A DNA stretch of 64,000 bases from Microcaldota archaeon (GTDB taxonomy: Archaea > Micrarchaeota > Micrarchaeia > Anstonellales > Bilamarchaeaceae). Each line of letters begins with the position of its first letter. The first letter of the stretch is position 1. Made by a program: the position numbers and the translations under genes. Positions 16,265-23,997 of the stretch are shown one piece after another. The stretch lies in NCBI GenBank assembly GCA_022627495.1, contig JAKEGJ010000022.1, positions 1-64,000 on the forward strand, in the 5' to 3' direction. Below the pieces are notes generated by a model, which was given only the letters and a program-made list of their open reading frames with translations, made no database searches and was not told the origin of the DNA.

Positions 16265-17266
16265 ATGGAAGAAGCGGATTTGAAGCTTCTTTATTTGCTA
16301 GACCTGAACAGCCGCACCCCTGTCGGAAAACTCGCGGCATTATCCGGAATGAGCGCCGAGAAGTGCGGCGCGAGGCTTTCTGCCCTTATCGACAAGGGCG
16401 TGGTAAGGCGCTGCTACCCCGAAATCGACCGCTCGAAGCTGGGCTATTACGTCTTCAAGCTCTATTTCCAGTTCCAGAACGTGAACCCGCAGATGCTGGA
16501 GGAGATTTTCGGGTACCTCTCGGCATACCCGAACGCGGGATGGGTGGTCTCATGCAGCGGGCGCTGGGACATGATCATGGCGGTCTGGACGAAGAACATC
16601 GATGAGTTCAGCCAGACCTACGAGAGCATCCTCTCCAAATGCAACAAGTTCATACTGGGGAAGGTGGTCTCCATCACGGTCGAGTTCTTCCTTTCAAACA
16701 AGAAATGGCTCTGGGACGAGGGGCAGGAGTCGGATGTCGTGCGAGTAGGCTGCGTGCCGTCGTGCATAACGGATGACGAGGATTTCCGGGTGCTGCGCTT
16801 CCTGGGGGGGAACGGGAGGGCGCCCATTGCCACCATCGCAGACGGCCTCAGGATGGAGCCGGCCGACGTAGAGCGCAGGATAAAGGATATGCAGAAGAAG
16901 GGAGTCATCCTCTCGTTCCGGACCGACCTGGACCTTGCGGCCCTTGGAAGGACCTTCTGCAAGTCGTTCGTGTACCTCACGCGCTGCTCGCGCGAGGAGG
17001 AGGAGAAGCTCCTGCAGTACTGCTTCAGGCATCCCGAGATATCGGCAATCATCCGCTGCGTCGGCCCATGGGACTTGGAGATAGAGGCGCACTGCAAATC
17101 GTTCCAGCATTTCACCGAGCTGATGAACGACATGAGGAACAGGTATCCCGAAGTTGTCCGCAACTTCGAGGCGGTCGTCATAACCAAGGAAACCGGCATG
17201 ATGTTCACGCCCCGCGACAAGCAGGCTCCGCGCATCAGCGCCCCCCTGAAGGAGCCTGGCGCATGA
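16265..17266 (+). CDS. Double-headed Lrp/AsnC-like transcription regulator, copy 2
   Basis: A 333-residue paralogue of the preceding gene with the same layout. Shared features include NNKKW/SNKKWLW in the linker, SFRTDLDL after the second DNA-binding domain, KSFVYL, and the ending PEVVRNFEAVVITKET. The start at 16265 lies about 27 bases after GTATATATATAAC. It has its own promoter although only 33 bases separate the genes. The two may form heteromers or respond to different ligands. The last 20 residues after the second sensing-like domain are polar and probably disordered. Confidence 0.85.
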   Translation: MEEADLKLLYLLDLNSRTPVGKLAALSGMSAEKCGARLSALIDKGVVRRCYPEIDRSKLGYYVFKLYFQFQNVNPQMLEEIFGYLSAYPNAGWVVSCSGRWDMIMAVWTKNIDEFSQTYESILSKCNKFILGKVVSITVEFFLSNKKWLWDEGQESDVVRVGCVPSCITDDEDFRVLRFLGGNGRAPIATIADGLRMEPADVERRIKDMQKKGVILSFRTDLDLAALGRTFCKSFVYLTRCSREEEEKLLQYCFRHPEISAIIRCVGPWDLEIEAHCKSFQHFTELMNDMRNRYPEVVRNFEAVVITKETGMMFTPRDKQAPRISAPLKEPGA

Positions 17267-17378
17267 TTAGGCGGGCTTGGCGCGGGCCAGTCAATGCTGG
17301 TTGCATACTAATTACACATTTAAATACTTTTCGACACATAAAGTATAATGGATTGTTTCGCGCGGGTGTCGATTGGAT

Positions 17379-17615
17379 ATGAAAAAGCATTCCGGCATTG
17401 TGCTTGAGATAGGCATATTGGTTCTGCTGTTCGGGATTCTTCTCATGGGCACCGTAGGTGCCGCATCCGGCATGATAAGCGGCTCCCCGCTGGCATTTGC
17501 AGGCGCGTATGCCTCGGGCATAGCACAGGGCGCAAGCGACATCTCTTTCGCAGTCATATTGATTGGAGCCGCATTCCTCGGGCTCGGCCTTTTCATGCGC
17601 ACCGGAAGCGACTGA
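17379..17615 (+). CDS. Small two-span membrane protein
   Basis: A 78-residue protein (start MKKHSGIVLEIGI) with two hydrophobic segments separated by a Gly/Ala/Ser-rich loop: about residues 8-30 and 50-70. A TTG at 17373 is an alternative start. The TATA-like TTTAAATACTTT (about 17320) lies upstream. No family recognised. It precedes the phosphomevalonate dehydratase genes on the same strand, but a separate TATA-like TTTTTAATAG follows its stop, so co-transcription is not assured. Confidence 0.65.
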   Translation: MKKHSGIVLEIGILVLLFGILLMGTVGAASGMISGSPLAFAGAYASGIAQGASDISFAVILIGAAFLGLGLFMRTGSD

Positions 17616-17671
17616 GCGTTTCTTTTAATAGTTTGGATGCCACTAGTTAGTCTGGATTGGCAGGTGTTTTT

Positions 17672-18853
17672 GTGGCATCGGTTAAACTCACGATTGAAGA
17701 GCAGAGGATGTTCGACGGAGAAGCCGGCGAGGCCGCGCGCGAGTCGATGGAAATCCTGGTCGCACTAGGCCGGATTTACGGCGCGCAAAGGATGGTCCCG
17801 GTGACAAGCGTCCAGGTATCGGGCGTGTCGTACAAGACAATCGGGGAGGCCGGCCTCGGGTATTTGAAAGGCCTTGCCCAAAAAGGCGCGAAGGCGCGCG
17901 TGCCAGCCTTCCTCAATCCCGCGGGCATGGACATCGCGCAGTGGAAGGAGATGAGGGTGCCCGAGGATTTCGCCAGAAAGCAGATTGAGGTGCTGGACGC
18001 CTATGCGTCGATGGGCATCTCCAAGACCTGCACCTGCGCCCCGTATTTCATCGGCATAAGGCCGAAACGCGGCGAGCATATCGCATGGGCGGAGTCGAGC
18101 GCCGTGGCGTTTGCGAACTCCGTGCTTGGCGCAAGGACGAACCGGGAAGGCGGGCCGTCCGCGCTCGCGGCCGCGATTTGCGGCGTGACGCCGTATTACG
18201 GCCTCCACATCGAAAAGAACCGCGTCGCGAGCCTGGTCGTGGACGTGAAATGCGGGCTTCGGACAATCGCGGACTTCGGCGCCCTCGGCTCGCTGGTCGG
18301 GAAGCTCGCCAAAAACCGCAATCCGGCGTTCCACGGGATAAAGAAGGCCGGGGAGCCCGGGCTGAAGGTGCTTGGGGCATCGATGGCAGCAACAGGCTCG
18401 GTGCCGGTATTCTTCGTGGAGGGCATAACCCCGGAATACGCGATTGCGGACAAGCCGGAGATAATCGCGATAACCGATAAGGATTTGGAAGCGGAGCGGA
18501 AGGCGATTGACAGCGGCCTGAAGCCCAGCCTGGTCACAATCGGGTGCCCGCACGCATCGCTCGAAGAGATTAAAGAGGTCGCAGGGCTCGTCGCGAAACG
18601 GAAGCCCACGTGCGAGTTCTGGGTATGCACTTCGCGCAAGCTGAAGGAGGACGCTGACCGGCTTGGGTACAGCGGCGCCATTTCAGCCGCCGGGGGGCGC
18701 GTCGTGGCGGATACGTGCATGGTCGTGTGCCCCCTCGAGGAGATGGGTTATGTTGTGACCGGAACGAACTCCGGGAAGGCGGCGGCGTATCTGCCCAACC
18801 TGTGCAAGCAGAAGGTCGCATTCGGCGATTTGGAGGACATCCTGTACCGGTGA
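17672..18853 (+). CDS. Phosphomevalonate dehydratase large subunit (aconitase X family)
   Basis: A 393-residue aconitase-X catalytic subunit. Candidate [4Fe-4S] ligands include Cys in KTCTCAPY, IGCPHAS and DTCMVVCP. The family signature GARTNREGGPSALAAAICG is present. In archaea this enzyme dehydrates mevalonate 5-phosphate to trans-anhydromevalonate 5-phosphate. I use GTG at 17672 as the start because AGGTG lies six bases before it; a TTG 15 bases upstream is possible. The small subunit follows after five bases. Related aconitase X proteins act on hydroxyproline derivatives in bacteria; the surrounding mevalonate genes argue against that here. Confidence 0.92.
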   Translation: MASVKLTIEEQRMFDGEAGEAARESMEILVALGRIYGAQRMVPVTSVQVSGVSYKTIGEAGLGYLKGLAQKGAKARVPAFLNPAGMDIAQWKEMRVPEDFARKQIEVLDAYASMGISKTCTCAPYFIGIRPKRGEHIAWAESSAVAFANSVLGARTNREGGPSALAAAICGVTPYYGLHIEKNRVASLVVDVKCGLRTIADFGALGSLVGKLAKNRNPAFHGIKKAGEPGLKVLGASMAATGSVPVFFVEGITPEYAIADKPEIIAITDKDLEAERKAIDSGLKPSLVTIGCPHASLEEIKEVAGLVAKRKPTCEFWVCTSRKLKEDADRLGYSGAISAAGGRVVADTCMVVCPLEEMGYVVTGTNSGKAAAYLPNLCKQKVAFGDLEDILYR

Positions 18854-18858
18854 TTGTT

Positions 18859-19299
18859 ATGGCGGACGAAAAAACAGCGATTATCGGGGCGAGGCCGATA
18901 TCCAGAGGGAAGGCATCCGGAGAGGCCCTGGTTTCACGCGCCCCCATCGGGTTCCTGGGCGGGGTGGACCCGAAAACCGGAACCGTGATGGAGAAGGGGC
19001 ATCCGCTCGAAGGGAAGAACATTTCGGGGCGGGTTCTTGTGTTCCCGAACGGGAAGGGAAGCACGGTCGGCTCCTACGTCATGCTCCAGCTGGCAAAAAA
19101 CAAGAAGGCCCCGGCGGCGGTGATAAACATCGGCGCGGAGCCGATAATAGCAGTCGGCGCCATTATCTCGCGGATACCGATGGTCGACAACCCGGAAAAA
19201 GACGTGTTTTCAATGCTCCGCGACGGCGACCTGGTCGAGGTCGATGGAAGCGCGGGGAAAATCAGGATTTTAAGCCAGGGGACAGAAAGAAAAAAATAA
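18859..19299 (+). CDS. Phosphomevalonate dehydratase small subunit (aconitase X swivel domain)
   Basis: A 146-residue swivel-domain subunit (ISRGKASGEALVSRAPIGF, then GHPLEGKNISGRVLVFPNGKGSTVGSYV). The GKGST loop is the substrate-phosphate-contacting region of the aconitase X small subunit. The start ATG has GGTGATTG just upstream, overlapping the end of the large-subunit gene. It works as a heterodimer with the large subunit. It ends with a Lys-rich tail. The gene closes the isoprenoid group in this part of the window. Confidence 0.92.
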   Translation: MADEKTAIIGARPISRGKASGEALVSRAPIGFLGGVDPKTGTVMEKGHPLEGKNISGRVLVFPNGKGSTVGSYVMLQLAKNKKAPAAVINIGAEPIIAVGAIISRIPMVDNPEKDVFSMLRDGDLVEVDGSAGKIRILSQGTERKK

Positions 19300-19672
19300 A
19301 AAGGAAAAGAATCTGACGGATTGATGGGCGGGGTTCAGATTTCGCGCCAGCTCGACTTTCCATGCCTGCGCGAGTACCATCTCATAACGCGGTCAATATC
19401 CCAGTCTGTCTTAAGTATCCAGCCGTACATCTTGGTCACCGTATCGCCGATTGCTCGGTTGCTCCTATTTCTTGCGCGGGCAGGTTGCCCGCATTTTGCA
19501 CGGGCTTGAGAATAAGCTCCGTTATTGCATGGGGAATATGCAAAGGAAAATAGCATTTATATAGCTTTGTATAGACCGACGTGAAAAAAGCTGGAAAAAG
19601 GCAGGCGTTTCCCGCGCTTCGACGTGGAAAATGCGTACGGGAAAACGGAAAAAAGGTGAAAAGGCACAGAAT
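19300..19672. other. Intergenic region with a weak short frame
   Basis: No firm gene. On the minus strand a frame from about 19430 to 19335 would encode roughly 31 residues (MYGWILKTDWDIDRVMRWYSR...). It reads like protein and has a TATA-like TATATAAATG around 19560, but no good ribosome site. An inverted GGCAACCTGCCCGC-type segment lies around 19480. Rated as unassigned. Confidence 0.35.
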
Positions 19673-20770
19673 TCAGCTGATGCTGCCTTCGACGCAGCGG
19701 CCGGAGGCGCTGTTGCAGATGTAGTCGTCGCCGCAATCGATGTCGTCGTAAGTGGCTTCGTTCCCGTAGCAGAAGTATTCCCGTATCTGGTAGTCGCTCA
19801 GGCAGTCATCCTCGTAGTCGCCCGACTCGTCTGTCGTGATGCCATGCCGGTAGATGTTGTCTCCGCCATCGGTTTCTGAGCAGTCGCCTTTGATGCAGTG
19901 GTCGTTGTAGCACCATGTGCCGCTCGGGCAGGCCTCCTCGCTGACTGTGGCCGTGCCGTTTTCCTGGCACACCCACTCCGTCACCATCCCGTCGTCAATG
20001 CACTCGTCCGTGTGCTCCCCGACTGTCAGGTATCCCTTGAGGACCGTCACAGTCCCGCGTTTCGTTGTATCGTTCCCGGCGTCGGTATCCGTGCAGGTCA
20101 TCTGCAGCCAGTTGCACTGGCCGTCCGTGCAGCCGTAGCCCGATGGGCACTGGTTGTTGATGGATTCAAGCGCGTTGTCCTTGCAGTAGTACAGCTTGAT
20201 TGTGCGGTAGTCCACGCAGGAGTCGGTGTACTCCATGCCGTTGTATGTCGTCGTCTCCCTGGCATAGACGTCGTTTTCTGCCGGCCCGGTGCAGCCGGAT
20301 GGCGCAGGCGGAGTTGTGTTCTCCGGGGGCCGGGGAACGCAGCGCCCGGCTTCGCATGTCCGATTCTCCCCGCATGAGACCGACGCCATCTGCATGGCGT
20401 TGTCCAGGCAGGTGTATTCGACGAGTTGCGTCGCGTCGAGGCAGTAGTCCTGGCGGCTCTCGTTGCCTTTGGAAACCGTGCCTGCGGTTGCAATGTCCAA
20501 TCCGCCGTCGCTGTCGGAGCAGTTCGGTTCCGGGGGTTTTGCGCACTCGCCCTGATATTCGATGGACACGCCCGCAAGCTCTGCTTCGCAATCCGTCGCG
20601 TAGGTGATGCCGTCCGCGCCGCACACCGGACCGTTGCAGGCCTGTACGGGCGGGGTGTTGTTGGACTGGTTCGTCATATTCGGAACCGTCTGGTTCCCCG
20701 CGCCCGGCTGGCCGGCGCATCCCAAAACCAACAGCCCTGCCGCAAGCAGGAGTACTAGCATGCCCCTCAT
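19673..20770 (-). CDS. Lipoprotein with Kazal-like domain and repeated DSDGG cysteine modules
   Basis: A 365-residue secreted protein. The lipobox LLVLGCAG (Cys18) ends the signal peptide. A Thr/Asn-rich linker leads to a Kazal-type inhibitor motif (CNGPVCGADGITYATDCEAE). Four cysteine modules of about 60-70 residues follow, each with a D-C-hydrophobic-E-Y/W-x-C pattern and several with the start CSDSDGG, CTDTDAG or CSETDGG. Such modules are typical of surface proteins in several DPANN lineages. Possible roles are protease inhibition or cell-cell contact. The TATA-like box near 20798 (minus TTTAGAAATT) supports the start. It stands alone. Confidence 0.82.
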   Translation of the reverse strand: MRGMLVLLLAAGLLVLGCAGQPGAGNQTVPNMTNQSNNTPPVQACNGPVCGADGITYATDCEAELAGVSIEYQGECAKPPEPNCSDSDGGLDIATAGTVSKGNESRQDYCLDATQLVEYTCLDNAMQMASVSCGENRTCEAGRCVPRPPENTTPPAPSGCTGPAENDVYARETTTYNGMEYTDSCVDYRTIKLYYCKDNALESINNQCPSGYGCTDGQCNWLQMTCTDTDAGNDTTKRGTVTVLKGYLTVGEHTDECIDDGMVTEWVCQENGTATVSEEACPSGTWCYNDHCIKGDCSETDGGDNIYRHGITTDESGDYEDDCLSDYQIREYFCYGNEATYDDIDCGDDYICNSASGRCVEGSIS

Positions 20771-20835
20771 GCAAGGTAAAAGGAGGGCAAATTTCTAAAT
20801 GGTTGCGGGCAGGTGCCAAAAGGGTAGCTGGCAAG

Positions 20836-21624
20836 TCAGCCGCTTGAATCTGCACGGCCTTCCCCGCCCTTTGGCGCGGCGTGCATCTCATCGAATCCGG
20901 TCCGCAGGCGTTTTTCCTTATACGCCCATTCGAGGAGGATTTTGAGGTTCGTGATGTCCGCGGCGTTGTAGCGGACAAGCTTGTCGAGCACTGCCGGCTC
21001 CTTCCTCCGCAGGTATCTTTGCCAGAGAAGCACGGCGTCGTAGCCGTTCATCCCCTTCAAATCATCCTCCCGCTCCATGCCGAATTGCTGCTCGATCCTT
21101 TTCAGCCCGCCCCGGACATCCAGCGAAGCGAGCAGGAAGCGCAAGTCCACATGCAGAGGCGGGAGGCGGATGCCGGGGTAGCTTTTCCGGATGAATGGCA
21201 GGTCGAACATCGAGCCGTTGAAGGTTACGACCATGTCGAACGCCGCGATATCGCGCCGGAAATCGTCCAGGTTTTTTCCATGGACGTAGCTGTGAACCTT
21301 CTTCCCGTCATAGAGCCCGACTACGGTCATGTAATCAGTGGCAGGCGCAAGCCCGGTCGTCTCGATGTCTACGTAGGCGACCTTCGGGAAACTGGGGAAC
21401 GCGCGCCAGGCCTCTCCGCGCGGAAGCGCCTTGGAGAAATAATCCGCATCCGATGATTGAAGGGCGTATTTCGAACTGGCGATTTTGCCGCAGAGGGCGG
21501 TGTGGAACCGGGACGCGCCGAAGCGGTCGAGGAAATCGTCCCAGCATGAGATGCCGCTCTCCCAGAGCCTCCGCTCGCGGCGGGGGCCGTAGTCCGGGAG
21601 ATGGATGAACGAATTCTCAAGCAT
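20836..21624 (-). CDS. YprB-like RNase H-fold 3'-5' exonuclease
   Basis: A 262-residue DEDD-type nuclease. The metal ligands appear in VDIETTGL, TFNGSMFDLPF, HVDLRF and YNAADITNL. The N-terminus (LENSFIHLPDYGPRRERRLWESG) is the helix-hairpin-like start seen in this archaeal/bacterial family. The start at 21624 has a TATA-like GATTAAAACATA about 26 bases upstream and GGTGAAAC at ribosome-site distance; longer frames run through the promoter. The C-terminus is polar. Substrate unknown; DNA or RNA 3' ends expected from the fold. Confidence 0.85.
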   Translation of the reverse strand: MLENSFIHLPDYGPRRERRLWESGISCWDDFLDRFGASRFHTALCGKIASSKYALQSSDADYFSKALPRGEAWRAFPSFPKVAYVDIETTGLAPATDYMTVVGLYDGKKVHSYVHGKNLDDFRRDIAAFDMVVTFNGSMFDLPFIRKSYPGIRLPPLHVDLRFLLASLDVRGGLKRIEQQFGMEREDDLKGMNGYDAVLLWQRYLRRKEPAVLDKLVRYNAADITNLKILLEWAYKEKRLRTGFDEMHAAPKGGEGRADSSG

Positions 21625-21904
21625 GGATGATGTTTCACCGTGATATGTTTTAATCTTATCTTCAAATCCTTCCGTTTGTTGCGACAGGTTACCGGCAGTT
21701 TCCATGCCGGTTTTGCCACAACCGCCGGAAATTTTCAAGAAATCCCGCCGCGCCACAAAAAAAAGCACAGAAATGATTATAAACATTAGATAGGGATGCG
21801 CATACATGAGGCGGGGGCAGGTGCGCACTCGAAGGCACATTTCCCGCCGGAGTTGATAAGATGGTGAACAACGTAAGACCAAGGAACATAACACCCTTCG
21901 GGTA

Positions 21905-22594
21905 AAACCAATTTTCGAGCGCTCGCTATCCGCGGGCTAAAGCCCGCGGTATTTATCGCTCGCGCTCTTTAGGAAAAGAACGTGGTTAGCTGCATCTGGC
22001 CGGCTTCTGGATTTATCAGCCGCTCATGGTGGACGTCCTGAGCGCCGATGTATCGTTTGATGACAGCATCAGTCATAGGACCGACAGTCCCGTAGTACTT
22101 GAACCGACTCCAGAAGCTTCCTCTAGGATACCTTTTACACAGCCCTGATCAGGCATCGAAAATCCGTTTTGCTGAGACTCCTTTTAGCAATTGTACGGCG
22201 TAGGAAACAGACAACTTGGCAGGGATGTGCACCATCAGATGCACATGATCCAGCTGGAATTCAAGCTCTTCAATCTTTATCCCGTATTTCTGCTCAACTT
22301 CACGGAATGCATCCGTGCATATTCTCGTTGTATGCTCGTTCCGGAATACTTTATACCTGCATTTCGATGCAAAAACCAGGTGATACAAATTCCTTCTTAA
22401 ATCCTGAGTTCCACTAGACATCTGCAACAGCTCCGGCAGCGGACCTTTCCTGAAGGTTTGTGTGCCGCCCCTCTGGGGCGGCGCGCCCGCTGCCAAGGCT
22501 ATTTCTGACGATAAGAATTAGAACTTTGAAGAAAAAGTATGGGCCGATTCACCTGCTCGGCTGAAGCCGGCAGTACTCTCGGCCGTTTTTTTCA
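21905..22594 (-). mobile_element. IS200/IS605-type insertion sequence, TnpA only, inactivated
   Basis: The element contains one Y1 transposase gene and no TnpB. Its right end carries a palindrome CCGCGGGCT-AA-AGCCCGCGG (21930-21949) nested in a CGAGCG/CGCTCG pair. Its left end is the structured repeat at 22480-22596. On the minus strand the left boundary is ATTGA followed by A-rich sequence, consistent with insertion next to a short target without target duplication, as in this family. The boundaries are estimates. The left end lies directly against the start codon of the solute-binding protein gene. Confidence 0.7.
21969..22421 (-). pseudogene. tnpA: IS200/IS605 TnpA transposase with in-frame stop
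   Basis: Starting at MSSGTQDLRRNLYHLVFASKCRY, the frame has the HUH motif in LDHVHLMVHIP and reads to LLKGVSAKRIFDA. A TGA then interrupts at 22149-22151. The same frame continues with KRYPRGSFWSRFKYYGTVG...DVHHERL and ends at 21969, giving a normal 150-residue TnpA apart from the single nonsense codon. TGG to TGA is the simplest explanation. The catalytic Tyr would lie beyond or near the stop, so the product is probably inactive unless the stop is read through. Confidence 0.85.
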
Positions 22595-22596
22595 AT
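22480..22596 (+). repeat. Structured repeat, copy 1 (IS left end)
   Basis: It begins GGCGCGCCCGCTGCCAAGG and ends GGCCGTTTTTTTCAAT. The final 60 bases fold as GGGCCGA...TCGGCC enclosing CTGC-CGGCT-GA-AGCCG-GCAG, followed by seven T. Copy 2 at 36191-36364 is the same apart from scattered changes and a 60-base expansion of the apical loop. Confidence 0.85.
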
Positions 22597-23659
22597 GGGT
22601 ATGACAAGGGGGAACTTTTTGAGGACCGCGGGCATGGGCGCTGCTGCACTGGGTGCGGCGACGATGGGCATGAGCGGAGTCGCAAGGGCGGGCAATGCGT
22701 ATGCCTATGGCCTATTGATTAGTGAAACATTGAAGACAGTGAAAAAGCGCGGAAAATTGCTAGTCGGAATTGGCAATATATACCAGTATTACCCGACAGG
22801 ATACCCGCCGTACTTTTACAAGGACGCAAACGGGCAATGGATTGGATTTGAACCGGATTTGGGCAGGTGCATCGCTACGGCGGTCATGGGAAGCAAGGAC
22901 AGTGTGGAAATCGTCGGCTCCCAGCTCTGGGACACGCGGTTCACCGACTTGGCAAATGGGATGTTCGATGTGCTGTTTGCCCAGGCGACCTGGACATTGG
23001 CCAGAGACCTGAATTTTAACGATGATTTCGGCCCGGTTTATGAAGTGACTCCGGTCACGTTCTGGGTGAGAAACGCCAATCCGGCCAGCTGGAGCACGTT
23101 AAGGTGGGCAGCGCCTTCAGGCACAACCGGCGCGGACTACGCGTATACCCTGGGCGGCGGGGTTGCACCGATGCTTTTAAATGCTACGGATGCCGCATAT
23201 GCGTATATGGAAGGAGGCGTGGATGCGTTCATCACGGATGAAGTAGACACGCTGGCGTTCCTGGAGATAATGGGCGGATCAACGGAAGCACAAAATTATC
23301 AGACGTACAAAACGGACCCGCTCGCTATAGTGGTAAGGGAAAACGACTCCAAGTGGCATGAAATAGTCAACTGGGTGGGGTATGCGCTTATCCAGGCAGC
23401 CGCATGGGGTTGGACGCAGGGCAACATAGAATCAATCAAGAACAATCCGGCAATGCTGAACGATTCCCAAAAAAGATTCCTGGGATTGAGCGGCGAGGTC
23501 AGTTTCATGACTTCACTCGGATTGAACCAGGACTGGGCGTACCAGGTGATTAAGCAGAACGGAAACTACCTCGAACTCCGGGCTAAATGGGGGCTTTCGA
23601 CCACGGGCCCGAATACGCCTGAAGGCCTGGGCGGAGTTCTGTTCACCCCGGTCTGGTAG
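22595..23659 (+). CDS. Family-3 type extracellular solute-binding protein with Tat-like signal
   Basis: A 354-residue secreted protein. The signal MTRGNFLRTAGMGAAALG (start ATG at 22595 or 22601) ends near ARAG. The body begins GKLLVGIGNIYQYYPTG...PPYFYKDANGQW and IGFEPDLGRCIA, the pattern of polar amino-acid binding proteins of ABC transporters. FDVLFAQATWTLARD and AYMEGGVDAFITDE fit later family segments. The Tat-like motif has TRG where twin arginines are expected. No permease or ATPase gene is nearby. The IS end abuts the start codon, so the native promoter or the N-terminal residues may have been displaced. It is followed by a strong T-rich terminator. Confidence 0.8.
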   Translation: MGMTRGNFLRTAGMGAAALGAATMGMSGVARAGNAYAYGLLISETLKTVKKRGKLLVGIGNIYQYYPTGYPPYFYKDANGQWIGFEPDLGRCIATAVMGSKDSVEIVGSQLWDTRFTDLANGMFDVLFAQATWTLARDLNFNDDFGPVYEVTPVTFWVRNANPASWSTLRWAAPSGTTGADYAYTLGGGVAPMLLNATDAAYAYMEGGVDAFITDEVDTLAFLEIMGGSTEAQNYQTYKTDPLAIVVRENDSKWHEIVNWVGYALIQAAAWGWTQGNIESIKNNPAMLNDSQKRFLGLSGEVSFMTSLGLNQDWAYQVIKQNGNYLELRAKWGLSTTGPNTPEGLGGVLFTPVW

Positions 23660-23665
23660 CGAAAT

Positions 23666-23708
23666 CTTTTTTTTTTCATTTTTCTTTATTTTTCTATCCT
23701 TTTTTTTC
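23666..23708 (+). terminator. T-rich terminator after the solute-binding protein gene
   Basis: Runs of ten, five, five and eight T within 45 bases directly after the stop codon, typical of archaeal termination. Confidence 0.75.
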
Positions 23709-23997
23709 GTCCGCTCCAAACAGTTCCGCCTCCGGAACATACGTATTAACCAGGGTTAATCGTAACTGAGTGTATTTAGGGGCTATGAGCTCATGAAGAT
23801 ACTGCCAGAGGCAGATGCTGCCAGCCCGCTGGGGCAGAAGTCGCAGAAATAACACTGATCCATAGGCATGCTATTGTATTGAAAATAGGTTAATAAAATT
23901 AAGGTAAAATTTTTAACCTTTTATTATAAGACGTGCAACTGGTCTAATTTAAAAAAAATACACAGCATTAATAAAGGTTATTAATTTAACCTATATT
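23709..23997 (+). promoter_or_regulatory. AT-rich control region with repeated GGTTAA/TTAACC motifs
   Basis: No gene seen. Inverted hexamers occur three times: TTAACC-AG-GGTTAA (23746-23759), GGTTAA (23888-23893) with TTAACC (23913-23918), and AGGTTATTAATTTAACCT (23975-23992), which overlaps the likely TATA box and transcription start of the ATPase gene. The arrangement looks like operator sites. A small hairpin GTTCC-GCCTCC-GGAAC lies at about 23723-23738. Confidence 0.55.

Noticed and set aside
21625-21780. RRDFLK twin-arginine-like motif upstream of the YprB-like gene
   Set aside because: No hydrophobic segment follows, and the promoter for the real start lies downstream of it.
21905-22596. 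TnpB or omega-RNA with the IS element
   Set aside because: No TnpB-like frame in or next to the element; the structured end could be an RNA but nothing supports a guide.
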